The notes beneath the pieces were generated by a model. The model did not search any database. It was not told the origin of the DNA and was given only the letters and a program-made list of their open reading frames with translations. The position numbers were made by a program, and so were the translations under genes. This document shows, piece by piece, positions 5,575 through 13,914 of a stretch of DNA of 21,170 bases. The DNA comes from an uncultured Bacteroidales bacterium. Its GTDB lineage: Bacteria; Bacteroidota; Bacteroidia; Bacteroidales; UBA3663. The stretch is taken from assembly GCA_905236195.1 (NCBI GenBank), contig CAJOOX010000166.1, positions 1 through 21,170 on the forward strand, in the 5' to 3' direction. Every line of letters begins with the position of its first letter. Positions within the stretch are counted from its first letter, which is position 1.

Positions 5575-8283
5575 ATGAAAAATTCAAATATTATCATTCT
5601 GATGGGTTTGGCGGTTTCGATTCAGGTGACCGGCCAGACGAATGAAGAAGCCGAATGGCTGGATGCGAAACAGGCGCTGACCAACAACCCGGCCAACACG
5701 CTTCCTGTCGAGCTCTTCATCCAGCGGCATCCGACATCCTCCTACCTCGGCGAGGCAACATTGGCGCTCGAGCAGGCAGAAATTCTGACGAAAGGTAATT
5801 TCGATGTTTCTGAATTTGCCTACGTCTCCATCCCCGCCCTGTCTCAGCTTCGTCCTTCCGAACAGGCGCTGCAATACTTTGTTGACAACCAGAACGACAT
5901 GTATCGTCTGCATCAGGGTACTGTAAACGATGAGAATGCCAAAGCCCTGAGAGACAACGTCAGAAGGCGTTGCAACCAGATTCTCAACTCCGACAATGCG
6001 GAGTGGAACGATGAAGCGGAATACACACTTGGCTACCTGGATTATCAGGAAGGGAATCTCGAAAGCGCACTCCGTCACTGGGACCGTTTGCCCGACGAGG
6101 AGAAATATGACGCTACGATTCCGTTCTACCGCGCCCAGATTCTGATGGCTCAGGGACATTGGAACCAGGCTCACCATGCCATCAGTCGCCTCAAAGGACG
6201 TGAAGGACTCTCGCACGAACAGATTTTGGAAATCGCACGCATCGAGGGCGAATGTTATCTCCAGGAAGGAAATCCCACCCAGGCTGCATCGCTTTTGGAG
6301 GCCTATATCAACCGGAGCAATGAAAAGGACATCCTGCCCACCAGTGCCTACAACTGCGCTCTGCTCGCCTACAGAAACGGCAATACCGCGCTTTGCAACC
6401 GCGCCGCTGAAATTGCGATACGCAATAATCAGAGCGACAGGGAAACGCTCCAGAAAGCCCAAATGCTTTTGGGTCAGAACCAGTTGAGAAACGGTAATTG
6501 GGAAGCTGCACGTATGGCTTTCGAGCAGGCCGCATTGATTGATGCGGATGCAGGAACCCGGGAAGCCGCTGCCTACAACCGCATTGCCACTGTTCACCAG
6601 AACGCCTACACCCCCTTCGGCGATGAAGTAACGCTGATGGAAGACTTCCTCAACAACTACCCCAACTCAAGATATGCCGATCAGGTGAGCGAATATCTGA
6701 GCGAGGTATATATGACGTCCCGAAACTACGAGACTGCCCTGCAGTCAGTACGCAAAATCAAGAAACCCAATGCCCGCGTATTAAAGGCCAAACAGAGACT
6801 CCTCTACCAGCTCGGTGCACAGGACTATGTGAACGGCAACTACACGAAAGCCGAACAGGAACTGTCTGAGTGTCTCTCAACAGGCAGTTATCCCGAAGCC
6901 TACTTCTGGCGCGGTGAAGCACGCTATCACCAGCAGAATTTCAAGGGCGCCGAACAGGATTGGGAAAAATATCTGCAGGAACCAAACACCGAATTCAGCC
7001 TCCGCCAGTTGACTCTATACGATCTCGGCTATGCCCGATTCCGCCAGAATAACTTCAGCGGAGCGGCTTCATCATTCTCCAGCTATATCGGCGACATTGC
7101 TGCGCGTGGTTCCGTGAACTATCTCGATGCTATGACAAGACTGGGCGACTGCTATTATTATCAGCGTGACTTTGCAAAGGCTGAAAGCTATTACCACAAT
7201 GCCCGCATCACCAGTCCCCAAGCGAAGGGTGCCGACTGGAACCTCTTCCAGGAAGCCTTCATGATGGGCTTGCAGAAGAAGTACACCGACAAAGTTTACA
7301 CACTCGCCCAAATGGAGAAGGAATATCCCCAGTCGGACTGGTGTGACGATGCTTGGCTCGAAATGGGAAAAACCTACATTCTGCAAGACCGCAACAGCGA
7401 TGCCATCAATGCATTGCTCGAAGTCATCAACCGCTATCCCGAAGGGAACTGTGCGCCCCAGGCGGCTATCCAGCTCGCTATGGTTTACAACAACCAGGGA
7501 CAACAACAGGCAGCTATGAAGAGTTACAAACAAGTGATTGAGAAATGGCCCCACAGCGACGAGGCCAAAATGGCGCTCGAAGATCTGAAAGTGCTTTACA
7601 TGGATCAGAACGATGTCCGGGGATATGACCAATACCTCGCTTCCGTATCGGGCGGGCAGGGCCTCACGGGCAGCGAACGCGATTCATTGAACATGGTGTC
7701 CGCTGCGCGCCTCTCCTCGCAGGGCAATATCGCAAGGGCCTATGAGACCTATCAGCAGATTCTCTCCGAATCAAACAATGAAGCACTCATCCGCGAAGTG
7801 TTGCCCACCGCCCTCAGCCAGGCTTACAACCTCGGCAAATATACGGATGCAACGGCCTATTGGGAACAGATGCAGAAGATGCAGGGTATGGATTCGCCAA
7901 CCGTGATTGAATGTCAGATGCTGGCTGCAAAATCCTATCAGGTTCTGGGTAACACCGAGGCTGCAAATCGTGAATTAACCAGTCTGGCCGCAGACATTCG
8001 TACGGCACCGGGCGCTGAAGCCAAATACCTCCTCGCCCAGCATGCCTTCGACAGCGACAACATAGCTGAGGCCAAAACCCTTGCCACCGAGATGATGCAA
8101 CAGGGAACGCCCCACTCCTACTGGCTGGCCCGCAGCATCATCCTGCTTAGCGATATACTCGTTCGCGAAGACAACGCTTTCCAGGCGGAGGCTTACCTCA
8201 AATCGCTCAAGGCCAATTATAAGGCTTCTGATGATATACAAACGATGATTGATGCAAGATTAAAAAATAACCAACAGGAATGA
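5575..8283 (+). CDS. Exported tetratricopeptide-repeat protein, 902 residues
   Basis: The protein opens with a Sec signal peptide (NIIILMGLAVSIQVTG, cleavage probably before Gln21); there is no lipobox, so it should be soluble in the periplasm or peripheral to the envelope. Almost all the rest is helical repeat. TPR-like units of the BamD/YbgF kind recur throughout, most clearly at about 583-670, where segments such as YPQSDWCDDAWLEMG, NRYPEGNCAPQAAIQLAMVY and EKWPHSDEAKMALEDLKVLY follow each other. Such proteins are scaffolds for other envelope proteins; no catalytic motif is visible. Its stop overlaps the start of the outer-membrane barrel gene (ATGA at 8280-8283), so the two are translationally coupled and probably partner. 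The promoter at 5518-5549 drives both. I recognise the pair as a common Bacteroidales arrangement without an assigned function. Confidence 0.85.
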   Translation: MKNSNIIILMGLAVSIQVTGQTNEEAEWLDAKQALTNNPANTLPVELFIQRHPTSSYLGEATLALEQAEILTKGNFDVSEFAYVSIPALSQLRPSEQALQYFVDNQNDMYRLHQGTVNDENAKALRDNVRRRCNQILNSDNAEWNDEAEYTLGYLDYQEGNLESALRHWDRLPDEEKYDATIPFYRAQILMAQGHWNQAHHAISRLKGREGLSHEQILEIARIEGECYLQEGNPTQAASLLEAYINRSNEKDILPTSAYNCALLAYRNGNTALCNRAAEIAIRNNQSDRETLQKAQMLLGQNQLRNGNWEAARMAFEQAALIDADAGTREAAAYNRIATVHQNAYTPFGDEVTLMEDFLNNYPNSRYADQVSEYLSEVYMTSRNYETALQSVRKIKKPNARVLKAKQRLLYQLGAQDYVNGNYTKAEQELSECLSTGSYPEAYFWRGEARYHQQNFKGAEQDWEKYLQEPNTEFSLRQLTLYDLGYARFRQNNFSGAASSFSSYIGDIAARGSVNYLDAMTRLGDCYYYQRDFAKAESYYHNARITSPQAKGADWNLFQEAFMMGLQKKYTDKVYTLAQMEKEYPQSDWCDDAWLEMGKTYILQDRNSDAINALLEVINRYPEGNCAPQAAIQLAMVYNNQGQQQAAMKSYKQVIEKWPHSDEAKMALEDLKVLYMDQNDVRGYDQYLASVSGGQGLTGSERDSLNMVSAARLSSQGNIARAYETYQQILSESNNEALIREVLPTALSQAYNLGKYTDATAYWEQMQKMQGMDSPTVIECQMLAAKSYQVLGNTEAANRELTSLAADIRTAPGAEAKYLLAQHAFDSDNIAEAKTLATEMMQQGTPHSYWLARSIILLSDILVREDNAFQAEAYLKSLKANYKASDDIQTMIDARLKNNQQE

Positions 8284-9890
8284 AAAAATACATTATTCTC
8301 GGCCTCTTCCTCGGCGCAGGCATTACGGCCGACGCCCAACAGGACTCGACCTGGACCATGACGTTGGAGCGCGATTTCGCGCCTATCGTACATCAGACTG
8401 ACAAAATAGACCACACCCCCGAAATAGAACAGCCCATTGTCAACAGAACCCCTGTGAAATACGCTACATGGGAAGCCCAGCCCTCAACCAAAAGCGAGAC
8501 TGGAAATCTGCCTTTCGGACAGGTCTTCGTGGAACGCCCTCAGGACTCCATCGGATGGGTGGATGCATATATCGGATATCCTCTGAGGGGTGCCCTCGAT
8601 GCTTACGCCCGCTACAGAGACTGGAATGTCAGTCTCGGCGGACAAGCCGTTTGGAACGACCGTAAACTGAACCATAATGAATGGAAAGTTGCCGACGATT
8701 ATAAATGGAAGTCCAAATATGTGGACGGGCACATCCGTTTAGGCTACGATCACACGCTGGAGGACACCTTTAAAGAAAAGGCACGCATACGCGCACACGC
8801 AGGAGTGGAAGGCATGATTCTGAAAGGATTCAACTGGAGTGTTACGTCCAGGAATGAGAACCTGCTCTATTGGACTCAAGCCGATTCTGCACAGTCCAAA
8901 AACAAGGTTTTCACACTCTTTGCCGGCACCCGGTTCGACTACAGCCAATGGTCGGTCAGCCTGAACTACAGTTACACATGGCTCAAGGGACCCTCTGCCA
9001 CAGAACCCGATAAATACAACCTGCCGAAATACAAATACACCTTTGAAGATGTGTCCCACTACATCGATGGTGAAGTTTATTGGTACGGCACCGATTACGG
9101 CAAACTCCGTTTTGCAGCTTCTGTTCCCTTCGGTGTGGCTTTCGGCAACTGGGACGGCTTCCAGTTCAAACCCACGATTCATCTCTCCTACCTGCCCGAC
9201 CAGCGCGAATGGCGCCGTTTCTTTGTCGATGCCGGTGCCGGATGGAACCATACTTCCATGCGCCAGTTCATCAAGACTCACCCCCTCCTGACCCAGGGCG
9301 AATTCCGCGACAAGGAATTCGACATCGTGGATGCTGTCGCAGGATGGGAGGACAACGAACAGGGATATCTCAAATACAAAGCGTGGGTGAGCGCTAAATG
9401 GACCACCAACCAGGTGGGTAGCTATACGCTCGCCGACCTTCCCAAAAGTCTCGGTGCACGCACACAGGTCATCCGCGACGACAACCTTACCCTCAAGGTC
9501 GGCGTGAACGTCCGCTATGAATACAGCCGTTATTTCCGGGCAAACTTCGATGCCCATTGGTCTCATTTCTCTTCCGACTGGATGATCGATGATCCCACAT
9601 GGAACATAGCGCTGCACCTCCTGTCTTCTCCGACTGAAAAGTTGGACTTCGACCTGGGATTCACCGGCGGATGGAAAGATGACGGTATGCTGATGGATGC
9701 TTCCGGAAAGGCGTATAAAATCGATATGGGCGACATTCGCAACCTTTCATTCCGCGCCGATTACCAGCTCCTCCCATCCCTCTCCCTCTACCTCTTCGGC
9801 GACAATCTGCTCAACCAGAAGCACGACCTGTGGACCCTTGTACCTGCCCAGGGCATCGGCATTTATGCAGGTGCCAAATGGTCCTTCTGA
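8280..9890 (+). CDS. Outer-membrane beta-barrel protein, TonB-receptor-like without plug
   Basis: The 536-residue protein starts with a signal peptide (YIILGLFLGAGITADA, cleavage before QQDS). A short periplasmic segment contains ERDFAPIVHQTDKIDHTPEI. The remainder alternates in the manner of beta-strands rich in aromatic residues, for example WNVSLGGQAVW, FDYSQWSVSLNYSYTWL and LSLYLFGDNLLNQ, and ends in the aromatic signature GAKWSF, whose terminal Phe is the usual signal for the BAM machinery. Annotation pipelines often call relatives TonB-dependent receptors, but I see no TonB box and no plug domain, and it is far shorter than a true receptor, so transport by TonB is not supported. About 16 to 20 strands could be accommodated. 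Coupling to the TPR gene suggests the TPR protein binds its periplasmic side. Confidence 0.8.
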   Translation: MKKYIILGLFLGAGITADAQQDSTWTMTLERDFAPIVHQTDKIDHTPEIEQPIVNRTPVKYATWEAQPSTKSETGNLPFGQVFVERPQDSIGWVDAYIGYPLRGALDAYARYRDWNVSLGGQAVWNDRKLNHNEWKVADDYKWKSKYVDGHIRLGYDHTLEDTFKEKARIRAHAGVEGMILKGFNWSVTSRNENLLYWTQADSAQSKNKVFTLFAGTRFDYSQWSVSLNYSYTWLKGPSATEPDKYNLPKYKYTFEDVSHYIDGEVYWYGTDYGKLRFAASVPFGVAFGNWDGFQFKPTIHLSYLPDQREWRRFFVDAGAGWNHTSMRQFIKTHPLLTQGEFRDKEFDIVDAVAGWEDNEQGYLKYKAWVSAKWTTNQVGSYTLADLPKSLGARTQVIRDDNLTLKVGVNVRYEYSRYFRANFDAHWSHFSSDWMIDDPTWNIALHLLSSPTEKLDFDLGFTGGWKDDGMLMDASGKAYKIDMGDIRNLSFRADYQLLPSLSLYLFGDNLLNQKHDLWTLVPAQGIGIYAGAKWSF

Positions 9891-9964
9891 GGGGGTAAAA
9901 GGCAATTTATAATTGGCAAATTAGGGAAAAATCTGACATTTCCTCCTATTTAAATTTAAAAAAA

Positions 9965-10020
9965 CGCCGCAAGATAGTGCATGTTTCCAAAAAAAGCATT
10001 ATCTTCGCGGCGGCTTTTTT
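9965..10020 (+). terminator. Strong intrinsic terminator after the TPR/barrel operon
   Basis: CGCCGC (9965-9970) pairs with GCGGCG (10007-10012), and the inner arms AAGATAGTGC (9971-9980) and GCATTATCTT (9996-10005) extend the stem with one bulged C and one G-T wobble. The run CTTTTTT follows at 10014-10020. An A-run before the left arm would give a weaker T-tract on the other strand. It also lies within the region upstream of topA. Confidence 0.85.
10000..10007 (+). promoter_or_regulatory. Possible topA promoter -7 element inside the terminator stem
   Basis: TATCTTCG followed by CGGC differs by one base from the TATCTTTG core and keeps the following C seen at the other promoters in the window. 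It is 40 bases upstream of the topA start. No TTTG -33 box is evident at the usual 20-base spacing. I offer it only because no better promoter is visible between the barrel gene and topA. Confidence 0.35.
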
Positions 10021-10047
10021 GTGAAAAGTCTGTTAATAATATAAGAA

Positions 10048-12390
10048 ATGTCCAAGAATTTAGTTATAGTCGAGTCTCCGGCCAAGGCCAAGACCATTGA
10101 AAAGTTCCTCGGAGAGGATTTCAAAGTAACCTCTTCCTACGGTCACATTCGTGATTTGAAGCAACATGATTTCTCGGTGGATGTAAACAACCATTTCGAG
10201 CCCCTCTATGAAATACCAGAAGACAAACAGAAACTGGTAGAGGATCTCCGTAAAGCCGCTAAAAAAGCTGAGACCGTATGGCTCGCATCCGATGAAGACC
10301 GCGAGGGAGAAGCTATTTCATGGCACCTCTATGAAGTTCTGGACCTGAAACCGGAAACAACCAAGCGTATCGTCTTCCACGAAATCACAAAGAATGCGAT
10401 TCTCGAAGCCATAAAGCAGCCTCGCAATATCGATGTGAATCTGGTCAATGCCCAGCAGGCCCGACGTGTGCTGGACCGTATCGTCGGCTTCGAACTCTCC
10501 CCCATTCTGTGGAAAAAGGTCAAACCATCGCTCTCTGCAGGTCGTGTACAGAGCGTGGCTGTGCGTCTCATTGTGGAACGCGAACGTGAAATACAGAAAT
10601 TCAAAGCCGAATCGTCGTTCCGCGTGAAGGGAACCTTTGCCGCTATGACGAACGGTCAGGTTCAGCTTTTCGATGCTGAATGCAATCAGCGCTTCAGTAC
10701 AGAAGAGGAGGCACGGGCTTTCCTCGTACAATGCAAAGACACCGAATTCAAGATTTCTGCCATCCAGAAAAAGCCGGTGCAGCGCTATCCCGCTCCCCCA
10801 TTCACAACGTCTACGCTTCAACAGGAGGCCGCCCGAAAACTGCATTTTTCGGTATCTCAGACGATGTCTATCGCCCAGCGTCTCTACGAGAGCGGTTTCA
10901 TCACCTACATGCGTACCGACTCCGTTAATCTCTCGACCCTCTGTCTCGGCGCTTCCAAGCAGCAGATTCTCGATACAATGGGCAAGGAATATCTCCACAC
11001 CCGCAACTATGTGACCCACACCAAGGGCGCCCAAGAAGCCCACGAAGCCATCCGTCCTACCTACATGGACCAGACGACTATCACAGGGGCTGCCAACGAC
11101 AAGCGTCTCTATGAACTCATCTGGAAGCGTACCATCGCATCCCAGATGGCGGAAGCCGAAATCGAAAAGACCCAAATCGACATCGATGTCAAGGGACAGC
11201 CCTGCCAGTTCGTGGCAACGGGTGAGGTAATCAAATTCGACGGTTTCCTGAAAGTGTATATGGAATCCAGCGATGATGAGACTGCCGACGAAGGGGACGC
11301 GTCGCGCCTTCCCTCCGTTAATGTCGGAGACTCCCTCCGCCTCGATACTGCCGAGGCCGGACAGCGATTCACTCAGCAGCCCCTCCGCTACACCGAGGCA
11401 TCGCTCGTCAAAAAAATGGAGGAACTGGGAATCGGACGTCCTTCAACCTATGCTCCTACGGTGTCAACCATTCTCAACCGCGAATATGTGGAGAAATGCG
11501 ACCGCGGGGCTGAGAAGCGCGAGGTGCGGCATCTCAAACTCAAGAACGGCAAGATAACGGCGTCAACTGCTTCCGAAAACTACAACAACGACCGCGGCAA
11601 ACTCATCCCTACCGACATCGGTGTGGTGGTCAACGATTTTCTGGAGATGCATTTTCCCCAGATTATGTCCTACAACTTCACCGCCAAAGTCGAGGAAGAT
11701 TTCGACCTCATTGCCGAAGGTAAGGAGAAGTGGAATGACAGCATCGAGAAATTCTACAACATGTTTGAGCCCCTCGTAAAAAAGACCCGAGAAGAACGTT
11801 CAGAAAAGAAAACGGGCGAGCGCGAGTTGGGTGTCGATCCCAAATCCGGCCGCAAGGTGAGTGTCAAGATTTCAAAATACGGACCTATTGCCCAGATTGG
11901 AGATTCCAACGACGAGGCAAAACCCCTCTTCGCTTCACTCCGCAAGGGGCAGTCCATCCAGACCATTACCCTGGAGGATGCGCTCCGGCTCTTTGATCTG
12001 CCCAAGACGTTGGGCGAATATGAAGGCGAAAACGTCGCCGTGGGGGTCGGACGTTTCGGTCCTTACATTCATGCCGGGTCCCTGTATGTATCCCTGCCCA
12101 AGGGACAGGATCCCCTGAACATAACCCTCGAAGACGCCATTGCCCTCATCCGCGAGAAACAGGATGCCGAGGCCAAAAAGGTCATCCGGACCTTCGACGA
12201 GGATGCTTCCCTCCAGGTGCTCAACGGACGCTGGGGGCCTTACCTCGCCAAGGATGGCAAGAACTATCATCTGGCAAAATCGGTCAAGGCCGACCAGCTT
12301 ACCTACGAGGAAGCCCGGAAAATTATGGAAGAGGCAGACAACGAGCCGAAGGATTCCAAGAAAAAGGCCCGTTTCTCTCGCCGCAAATAG
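10048..12390 (+). CDS. topA: DNA topoisomerase I (type IA)
   Basis: The 780-residue enzyme relaxes negatively supercoiled DNA by passing strands through a transient break held by a tyrosine. The TOPRIM domain starts at once (NLVIVESPAKAKTIEKFLG) and carries the metal-binding DEDREGE at 82-88. The nucleophile is Tyr287 in FITYMRTDS (284-292). Conserved DNA-binding segments include SAGRVQSVAVRLI and GIGRPSTYAPTVSTI. The C-terminus has no Cys-rich zinc fingers of the E. coli kind. It has instead about three Topo_C_Rpt-like repeats (KISKYGPIAQIG, GVGRFGPYIHAG, NGRWGPYLAKDG) and a basic tail ending KKARFSRRK. The length fits the Bacteroidetes form. A terminator lies upstream and the GH3 gene starts 6 bases after the stop, so topA probably heads a five-gene operon. 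Confidence 0.97.
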   Translation: MSKNLVIVESPAKAKTIEKFLGEDFKVTSSYGHIRDLKQHDFSVDVNNHFEPLYEIPEDKQKLVEDLRKAAKKAETVWLASDEDREGEAISWHLYEVLDLKPETTKRIVFHEITKNAILEAIKQPRNIDVNLVNAQQARRVLDRIVGFELSPILWKKVKPSLSAGRVQSVAVRLIVEREREIQKFKAESSFRVKGTFAAMTNGQVQLFDAECNQRFSTEEEARAFLVQCKDTEFKISAIQKKPVQRYPAPPFTTSTLQQEAARKLHFSVSQTMSIAQRLYESGFITYMRTDSVNLSTLCLGASKQQILDTMGKEYLHTRNYVTHTKGAQEAHEAIRPTYMDQTTITGAANDKRLYELIWKRTIASQMAEAEIEKTQIDIDVKGQPCQFVATGEVIKFDGFLKVYMESSDDETADEGDASRLPSVNVGDSLRLDTAEAGQRFTQQPLRYTEASLVKKMEELGIGRPSTYAPTVSTILNREYVEKCDRGAEKREVRHLKLKNGKITASTASENYNNDRGKLIPTDIGVVVNDFLEMHFPQIMSYNFTAKVEEDFDLIAEGKEKWNDSIEKFYNMFEPLVKKTREERSEKKTGERELGVDPKSGRKVSVKISKYGPIAQIGDSNDEAKPLFASLRKGQSIQTITLEDALRLFDLPKTLGEYEGENVAVGVGRFGPYIHAGSLYVSLPKGQDPLNITLEDAIALIREKQDAEAKKVIRTFDEDASLQVLNGRWGPYLAKDGKNYHLAKSVKADQLTYEEARKIMEEADNEPKDSKKKARFSRRK

Positions 12391-12396
12391 CCGCGT

Positions 12397-13914
12397 ATGT
12401 CCTTCACAAGATTCATCTATTATCTGGCTTTTGCACGACGAGCACGGCTGATAGCACGCTATGCTACCCGTACACGCGACTTGCAGTTCGAACAGTGGAA
12501 CTATCTGGTGCATCGTGCCCGGAATACGGCATTCGGCCGGGCCCATGGCTTCGATAAACTGAGCTCGCCCGACGCTTTCCGCGAGGCGGTGCCGTTGGCG
12601 ACCTACGACGAAATCAAGCCTTGGATTGAACGCATGCTCAACGGCGAGAAGGATATCCTATGGCCCGGGCTGTGCGAATGGTTTGCCAAGAGTTCCGGCA
12701 CAACCAGCGACAAGAGCAAGTTCATTCCGGTCACCAAAGACGCCCTCCACCGGACCCACTATCGCGGCGGTACAGATTGTGTCGTCATCTATCTGGGACT
12801 CAATCCCGAATCCAGGATGATGTCCGGCAAAGGTCTTATTCTCGGCGGTTCACATGCCCCTGTGGCAATGGCCCACGGACTCCATGCCGGCGACCTGAGT
12901 GCCTGTCTCATCCAGAATATCAGTCCCCTGGTGAACATCATCCGCACACCCAGCAAGGAAATCGCACTGATGAACGAGTGGGAGGCCAAGCTCAAGGCCA
13001 TCACGGAGGCGACCAAGGATGTCAATGTGACCAACCTTTCCGGCGTACCCTCATGGATGATGGGCGTCATCAAAAACGTGCTTCAGGCCAAAGGCGCTAA
13101 AGACCTCACCGAGGTATGGCCTAATCTGGAAGTATTTTTCCACGGAGGCATTTCGTTCGATCCATATCGGGATCAGTACCGGAAACTCATCCCTTCCCCG
13201 CGGATGCACTATCTCGAGACCTACAATGCGTCTGAGGGGTTCTTCGGGATTCAGAGTTCCTGGGAGGACAATTCGCTTCAATTGGTCATCGACAATGCCG
13301 TTTTCTACGAATTCATCCCCATGGACGAATTCGACAGTCCCGACCGCAGGGCCCTTCCGCTTTGGGAGGTGGAGACAGGCGTCAACTACGCCATGGTCAT
13401 CTCAACACCCGGTCTTTGGCGTTACATCATCGGCGACACGGTGAAGTTCACGTCCAGGAACCCTTATAAAATCAAAATTACGGGCCGCACAAAAAGCTAT
13501 ATCAATGCCTTTGGCGAAGAACTCATGGTCAGCAATGCCGACGAGGCACTGATGAAGACCTGCATCCGTACCGGGGCTGTGATAGCCGACTATACCGCGG
13601 CTCCCACATTTGCCGAGGGAGACAAGAAGGGACACCATACCTGGATGATCGACTTCGAAAAGGCTCCCGACGACATCGAGGCCTTTGCCGACCTTCTTGA
13701 TCAGACCCTCCAGCAAGTGAACTCCAACTACGAGGCGAAACGCTACAAGGGCATTTTCCTCTCCCGCCTGGAACTTATCCCTGTTCCTCACGGACTCTTC
13801 AACGATTGGCTCAAGGCAAAAGGGAAACTTGGAGGACAGCACAAGATACCGCGTCTCTCCAATTCCCGCGATTATTTGGAAGAATTATTAAAAATGATAA
13901 ACTGTCATGGATAA
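12397..13914 (+). CDS. GH3-family acyl-adenylate-forming enzyme
   Basis: The 505-residue protein belongs to the GH3 branch of the adenylate-forming (ANL) superfamily, best known from plant enzymes that conjugate auxin or jasmonate to amino acids. The nucleotide-binding motifs are present: SSGTTSDKSKF from residue 99 (motif 1), YNASEGFFG from 276 (motif 2) and RYIIGDTVKF from 342 (motif 3, with the ribose-binding Asp), followed by GRTKSYINAFGEEL. The fold and length match plant and bacterial GH3 proteins. No signal peptide is convincing, though the first 20 residues are hydrophobic and basic, so membrane association is possible. It should activate a carboxylic acid with ATP and transfer it to an amine; the substrates in Bacteroidetes are unknown to me. 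It follows topA by 6 bases and overlaps metG by 8. Confidence 0.9.
   Translation: MSFTRFIYYLAFARRARLIARYATRTRDLQFEQWNYLVHRARNTAFGRAHGFDKLSSPDAFREAVPLATYDEIKPWIERMLNGEKDILWPGLCEWFAKSSGTTSDKSKFIPVTKDALHRTHYRGGTDCVVIYLGLNPESRMMSGKGLILGGSHAPVAMAHGLHAGDLSACLIQNISPLVNIIRTPSKEIALMNEWEAKLKAITEATKDVNVTNLSGVPSWMMGVIKNVLQAKGAKDLTEVWPNLEVFFHGGISFDPYRDQYRKLIPSPRMHYLETYNASEGFFGIQSSWEDNSLQLVIDNAVFYEFIPMDEFDSPDRRALPLWEVETGVNYAMVISTPGLWRYIIGDTVKFTSRNPYKIKITGRTKSYINAFGEELMVSNADEALMKTCIRTGAVIADYTAAPTFAEGDKKGHHTWMIDFEKAPDDIEAFADLLDQTLQQVNSNYEAKRYKGIFLSRLELIPVPHGLFNDWLKAKGKLGGQHKIPRLSNSRDYLEELLKMINCHG

Noticed and set aside
5584..6597. 337-codon minus-strand open frame opposite the large TPR gene
   Set aside because: It lies antisense to a coding frame with clear signal peptide and repeats, has no family resemblance or promoter, and is a by-product of GC-rich codon use.
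8739..9617. 292-codon minus-strand open frame opposite the barrel gene
   Set aside because: It has no recognisable domain or start signal, and the sense frame has a signal peptide and terminal Phe.
10318..11175. 285-codon minus-strand open frame opposite topA
   Set aside because: It is antisense to the TOPRIM and active-site region of TopA and has no independent support.
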